64,000 nucleotides of DNA from Cylindrotheca closterium (Eukaryota; Bacillariophyta; Bacillariophyceae; Bacillariales; Bacillariaceae). The stretch spans positions 1,327,647-1,391,646 of the forward strand of contig CAKOGP040000001.1 in the NCBI GenBank assembly GCA_933822405.4, written 5' to 3'. Position numbers and translations under genes: made by a program. The notes beneath the pieces were generated by a model that worked only from the letters and a program-made list of their open reading frames with translations, was not told the DNA's origin and searched no databases. Of the stretch, positions 60,152 to 64,000 are shown piece after piece (position 1 is the first letter of the stretch; each line of letters opens with the position of its first letter).

Positions 60152-63100
60152 TTATCTACAAGTCTGGGAAGAGTATAAAGCCTTCATTTTCTGTCTGTCA
60201 TCGATATCGTCTCTCTCGCTAAATATTTTTTCCCAGGAGCTCGGAACTATGCCACGGGCAACCATATTGTAGACTTCAAGCCAACTCGGTTCGATGGACA
60301 TGTCTTTGTTGATGCGAATGTTCACGCCATCCAGAATCAATTCAGTTTGCGAAATGGGCAAAGAATTATTCTTTGGCTTGATGTTGTACTTGCCTCGCTT
60401 CTTCTTAGTGGTTTTTGCAATCAGTGTTGCCTTTTCCTTTTCAAATTCTGGAAGCTGATAGACTTGAAGGCGGCTTGTGAACACATCATTTCGAAGCTTC
60501 GTATTTGGCATGAAACTCAAAATTGAAAGCAATTTCTTGTGCTCTTGATGACGACTCTCCATCGATTCTTCTGACAATATTCCATACATCCAGTTCCGAG
60601 TGACGAACTGAGGAATGTGCCATGCCACATCATGCAGTTTTGGAAACACACCCTGTTTGGGGAAATATTTCAGCCATTTGAAGAACATCATAAAACAATT
60701 CCGTTTCAGCTCATCAATCTTATCTTCGTCCCATTTTTGTTGCGACTTGAGGAGCGTGTTCATCGTGAACATAGGCGTGGTTATCTCTTGTGATTCCCCC
60801 ATTGCTTGCGCAACCATCTGATGCTTTTCCTCACCCGGTCTGTATCCACCGCCACCAACCATTTTGGTGATCTCGGAAAATTTCTCGAGCATCAACAATC
60901 CGTGAGCATGTGACAAATCCATTCCTCCAAATTGTGGATTGAATTTAGGACCCGCTAATTCAATAGCTTTGCGAAAGGCCCACTGAGCTGGACCTTTGGG
61001 TTTCTTCGTACTGAGGTATCTTTCAATCAGTTTCGGGAGGACATCGGCACCCATGTGTAGACGAAGATTCTCGCCGTACTCACGGTCAAGGGGTTCTTTC
61101 TCAGAAAGCAAAATAGCAAGTTCTGCTCGCACGTTCTGCACGCAAGCATCCGACGTTGATGCAAATCTTCTGTGTGGATCTTCCGCTCGTTCAATGATGA
61201 TTTTTGCGCTGTTGATGCCTGATTGTAAATTGTCGATCTTCTTTTTCAATGCTTTGAGGCGTCTTTTGGTGTTGGCTTTCTCATGCTTACACTGCACCTT
61301 TACGCCGTCCATTTTTTCCAGCCATGTCGTCGTTCCCGCACTTTTGAGTGCATCGATATGTCCCAATCTCATATCCGTGTTATTCTTAATGTGGTTCTCC
61401 AATCCTGCGCCATTATGCAGGCCTCCAAAAGTTTGTTTCGAGGGATGGATATCTAGAAGTGGCTCATTGACTACACATCCATGTCTTTCTCGAATATCTC
61501 GCAACTGATCTTCGGAGTATGTGTTGTTTCCATTGTTGGTATCATCTTGAAGCTTCTGAAACATGATTGGGTTTGAATGTTCTCGGCAGCGCAAAGGACA
61601 GTCTTTCCACCCGGCTTCAACTTTGGCTGCTAGAAGCCCGTTCTCAATACCATTTTTTTGGGCATATTCCACCATCCAGTCTGGAAAGTTCGTCTTGTAG
61701 GTGCTTTGTGATTGGATACAGCAGATACAATTTGACCTTGCATTCGCGCTGTCCATCATGCCCATAGTCGCCCAGGAATTTTTCTTGTCGCAGCTAGCAA
61801 ATCCAACCACCTGTTTGAAGCCACAATCGATCAGTTCATCGTCCATTGAATCCCGCCGGTGAATCGGCTTCTCAAAAAATCCGGCAACCAACAGCCTGCA
61901 TTGGCCGTTACCGTCGACATCAGGATTGCTGTTCAAAAAGATGCGGTACCCATAGTACTTATTGTCGTCATTGTAAACGAGCTGTAGCCAAAGCCTCTTG
62001 CTTCCGTTTTTCCATTCTTCATCCAGCTTCAATCCGATACACTTCATCCCAAGTAATGACTCTTCTGCTTGTCCAAGAGAATTTTCTTCGTCCTCGTCAG
62101 CTCTTGTTGCATCATCATGCAAGTCATTGTAATCGTCTAATTTATCTTTCTCTTCTTCGTCAGTCGTTCCACCATTCTGATTTGACAAATTTTCTTCTTC
62201 GTCGTCATCACTTCTGCTTGTTCCATCATTCAAGCAAAAATCCAATGCTTCATCAGTTTTTCCATCATGCTCGTCGTCGTGAAAAGTTGAGACAGTCGAA
62301 ATTGATTGCGCTTCGTCGCTACTGTTGTCATCCTCCTTTTCACCAATAGATGATGCGTCATCTTCTGCTTCATCATCATCGGAGAATCGAGTAGCATTGT
62401 CGCAAAAAGTTGAGACAGTTGAACTTGATTTCTCGTCGTCGTCATTATCGGTCTCATCCTTCGCACCAACAGATGATATATGTACCGGTAAAGCTGGTTC
62501 ATTCTCATTTTCAAAATTTTCAAAATTTTCAAAATCTTGAGGTGACGTCACCACCTTGAAGTCTGCTATGGAGCAAAATCTTGCTTTGCAACATTCGACC
62601 TTCACTTTCATTTGGGGAAGCATCCTCTCATCAGTTGCACTTTGACGATGATCTGCAAACAAATTTATTGCGATGCACTGGCTTTGGACAACGTGTCCTT
62701 CGTCTTTGTCAATGGAATTGACCGTAAGTGCAAAAAATTTGTTATCCAAAAGCAATTGCAGAAACCTTTGTATTGGAGAACCTTTCTTCAAAAATGTCTT
62801 CTTCATATTCTCATGGCACTCAGCTGCATGCTCGTACATCGCCAGGGTCGTGACAAATGCACTGCAATTCCCCTTTACTCGGTTCAAGATTCGAATTAGC
62901 ATCGATGTTGCAATTTCATCTTTGTCAGCGCCGAACACAACAGCGATTATGTCCTCCATCAACGAAAAGTCGCCTGAATGCAAGAAATTGCCAGACAGAA
63001 ATGCTGCCTCCACCTGCCGCTCCAGAGCCCGGAGTGGCGTTGCTAGGTGCCAAGAGAGTTGGGGCCTCACTTCTTTGTTGCCATTCATCTCAAGGGGTAT

Positions 63101-64000
63101 CATCTCAGCCTCAATGCGCATTCTCCACTTCCACCCAAGCTTTGACAGAAACACCTTCAGTTGAGGCGGGAATCTTGTATTTCCAAGGAGAAGACGTTCC
63201 AATCGATCAAGCATAATCACCTTGTTGGCACTGCCCACAATACAAAGTATTAAAGCAATGTGCATTTCGTTCCACTTGAAGTCTTCCTCGTGGAAAAGTA
63301 TAAGGTCTTTGAACTTTTTGAATGAAAGCTTCAGAAATGCTTCTTGTTGAGCAAGATCTGGACCCACCAATTGAGCAATAATTTCCTTCATCAGATTTGC
63401 CTTTTTCTTCTTGGCATTTTGTGTCAGAGCAGTGAAGTCTACTTTTGGCTGAGGAAGCAAGGCGTAATACTTTTCAATCATCTGATTCCTTGGTGATCTG
63501 AAGCTCACTTTTGAGATGTATTGTGATGTCGTTGATTCCTCCGAGACCGTCGTCCTCACCCTTGATTCCTCCAAGGTGCGATTGGCAATACAATGGAAGA
63601 GTCGATTCATTTCATAACTCCTATCACTCTTGTCCATTGCGAGTCTCTTGTACAAGATTTCCATAACGAGTTCGTCTTCCTGGTGCATGGTTTCTTCTGA
63701 CGAATTATCCACTTTGTAGAGAGGTTCGTCTGCCAGTCTAGGTATATTGGTTTTGATCCACGAGTCGCCGCTGTCAGAGTCGATGACTGGGATAAGATTT
63801 GGGATTGCTTTCGGGAGAGTGTCGTCTATCTTGGCTTCAATCAACAATTCGCCGCTTCCTTTTGCAGAGTCGTCGATTAGCTCGATATTTGCGATGGCTT
63901 CTAGAAGGTTCTCGGGGTTGACAGCTCTCAGAAGGATGTCAGGATGGAGTACTTTGTGCTGGCTGCGTGAGCAGCCTGCCACTATTTCGAGGAAGAAGTC
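60152..64000 (-). CDS. Large transposase-like protein, 5' end beyond the window
   Basis: The frame is open from the right edge of the window to a stop at 60152, at least 1282 residues; the true start lies outside. The first 430 residues are helical (LVMEILYKRLAMDKSDRSYE, MHIALILCIVGSANKVIMLD). A roughly 160-residue acidic linker follows, with a repeated STVSTF motif. The second half has features seen in DDE-type transposase-like proteins of many eukaryotes: a Cys/His cluster (CICCIQSQSTYK, CPLRCREHSNPI), DIHPSKQTFGGLHNGAGLEN, and near the end FPKLHDVAWHIPQF followed by YGILSEESMESRHQEHKKL. A nuclear DNA-binding or transposon-derived role is inferred. The frame is intact, so the gene is young or maintained. 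Confidence 0.45.
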   Translation of the reverse strand, partial: DFFLEIVAGCSRSQHKVLHPDILLRAVNPENLLEAIANIELIDDSAKGSGELLIEAKIDDTLPKAIPNLIPVIDSDSGDSWIKTNIPRLADEPLYKVDNSSEETMHQEDELVMEILYKRLAMDKSDRSYEMNRLFHCIANRTLEESRVRTTVSEESTTSQYISKVSFRSPRNQMIEKYYALLPQPKVDFTALTQNAKKKKANLMKEIIAQLVGPDLAQQEAFLKLSFKKFKDLILFHEEDFKWNEMHIALILCIVGSANKVIMLDRLERLLLGNTRFPPQLKVFLSKLGWKWRMRIEAEMIPLEMNGNKEVRPQLSWHLATPLRALERQVEAAFLSGNFLHSGDFSLMEDIIAVVFGADKDEIATSMLIRILNRVKGNCSAFVTTLAMYEHAAECHENMKKTFLKKGSPIQRFLQLLLDNKFFALTVNSIDKDEGHVVQSQCIAINLFADHRQSATDERMLPQMKVKVECCKARFCSIADFKVVTSPQDFENFENFENENEPALPVHISSVGAKDETDNDDDEKSSSTVSTFCDNATRFSDDDEAEDDASSIGEKEDDNSSDEAQSISTVSTFHDDEHDGKTDEALDFCLNDGTSRSDDDEEENLSNQNGGTTDEEEKDKLDDYNDLHDDATRADEDEENSLGQAEESLLGMKCIGLKLDEEWKNGSKRLWLQLVYNDDNKYYGYRIFLNSNPDVDGNGQCRLLVAGFFEKPIHRRDSMDDELIDCGFKQVVGFASCDKKNSWATMGMMDSANARSNCICCIQSQSTYKTNFPDWMVEYAQKNGIENGLLAAKVEAGWKDCPLRCREHSNPIMFQKLQDDTNNGNNTYSEDQLRDIRERHGCVVNEPLLDIHPSKQTFGGLHNGAGLENHIKNNTDMRLGHIDALKSAGTTTWLEKMDGVKVQCKHEKANTKRRLKALKKKIDNLQSGINSAKIIIERAEDPHRRFASTSDACVQNVRAELAILLSEKEPLDREYGENLRLHMGADVLPKLIERYLSTKKPKGPAQWAFRKAIELAGPKFNPQFGGMDLSHAHGLLMLEKFSEITKMVGGGGYRPGEEKHQMVAQAMGESQEITTPMFTMNTLLKSQQKWDEDKIDELKRNCFMMFFKWLKYFPKQGVFPKLHDVAWHIPQFVTRNWMYGILSEESMESRHQEHKKLLSILSFMPNTKLRNDVFTSRLQVYQLPEFEKEKATLIAKTTKKKRGKYNIKPKNNSLPISQTELILDGVNIRINKDMSIEPSWLEVYNMVARGIVPSSWEKIFSERDDIDDRQKMKALYSSQTCR

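Overview
The window is eukaryotic nuclear DNA, and everything points to a diatom (photosynthetic stramenopile). Genes are packed tightly on both strands, some convergent stop codons lie only about 40 bases apart, and introns are rare, short (about 20-100 bases, mostly 70-100) and GT-AG. Several proteins start with a signal peptide followed by the diatom plastid-import motif around a Phe (ASSFAP, ATAFAP, ASAFTP, VAAFSP and similar). Protein families common in diatoms are present: DUF6824, zeta-toxin-like P-loop kinases and a bestrophin-like channel. Many starts were moved to the first in-frame ATG, because longer frames began at TTG or GTG.

1-25 kb is mostly housekeeping: a partial zinc-finger protein, a secreted or plastid protein of unknown role, a MORN protein, APS kinase, a plastid HAD phosphatase with a duplicated N-terminal module, NECAP, plastid Cpn60, a kanadaptin-like FHA protein, arogenate/prephenate dehydrogenase, a GT14-like protein without a membrane anchor, a PNUTS-like PP1 regulator, the XPD helicase (four exons) and ORC4.

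25-45 kb holds a plastid DUF3727 protein, ribosomal protein uS12, a YL1-C protein, a plastid EamA transporter, a cytochrome P450, a DUF6824-EamA fusion gene, a Yvh1/DUSP12-type zinc-domain protein that has lost its phosphatase domain, an MFS transporter, a bestrophin, a plastid protein of unknown role, two very small membrane proteins and an ARM-like membrane protein.

45-57 kb is a dynamic accessory island. It has two diverged copies of a roughly 400-base element with the same series of hairpins (a candidate structured RNA), a plastid-targeted RusA-like resolvase, a two-domain zeta-like kinase whose first P-loop is degenerate, a one-domain relative, and a tandem duplication of a [pRiA4b/SANT gene + MAPEG gene] unit. 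In that duplication one SANT copy is a pseudogene while the MAPEG copies are practically identical. A 79-base perfect tandem repeat and a truncated extra copy of the SANT gene start are also present.

57-64 kb carries cactin (spliceosome-associated) and a long protein, cut by the window end, that resembles domesticated or active DDE-type transposases.

No tRNA, rRNA or CRISPR array was recognised. All family calls come from reading motifs by eye; no database search was possible.
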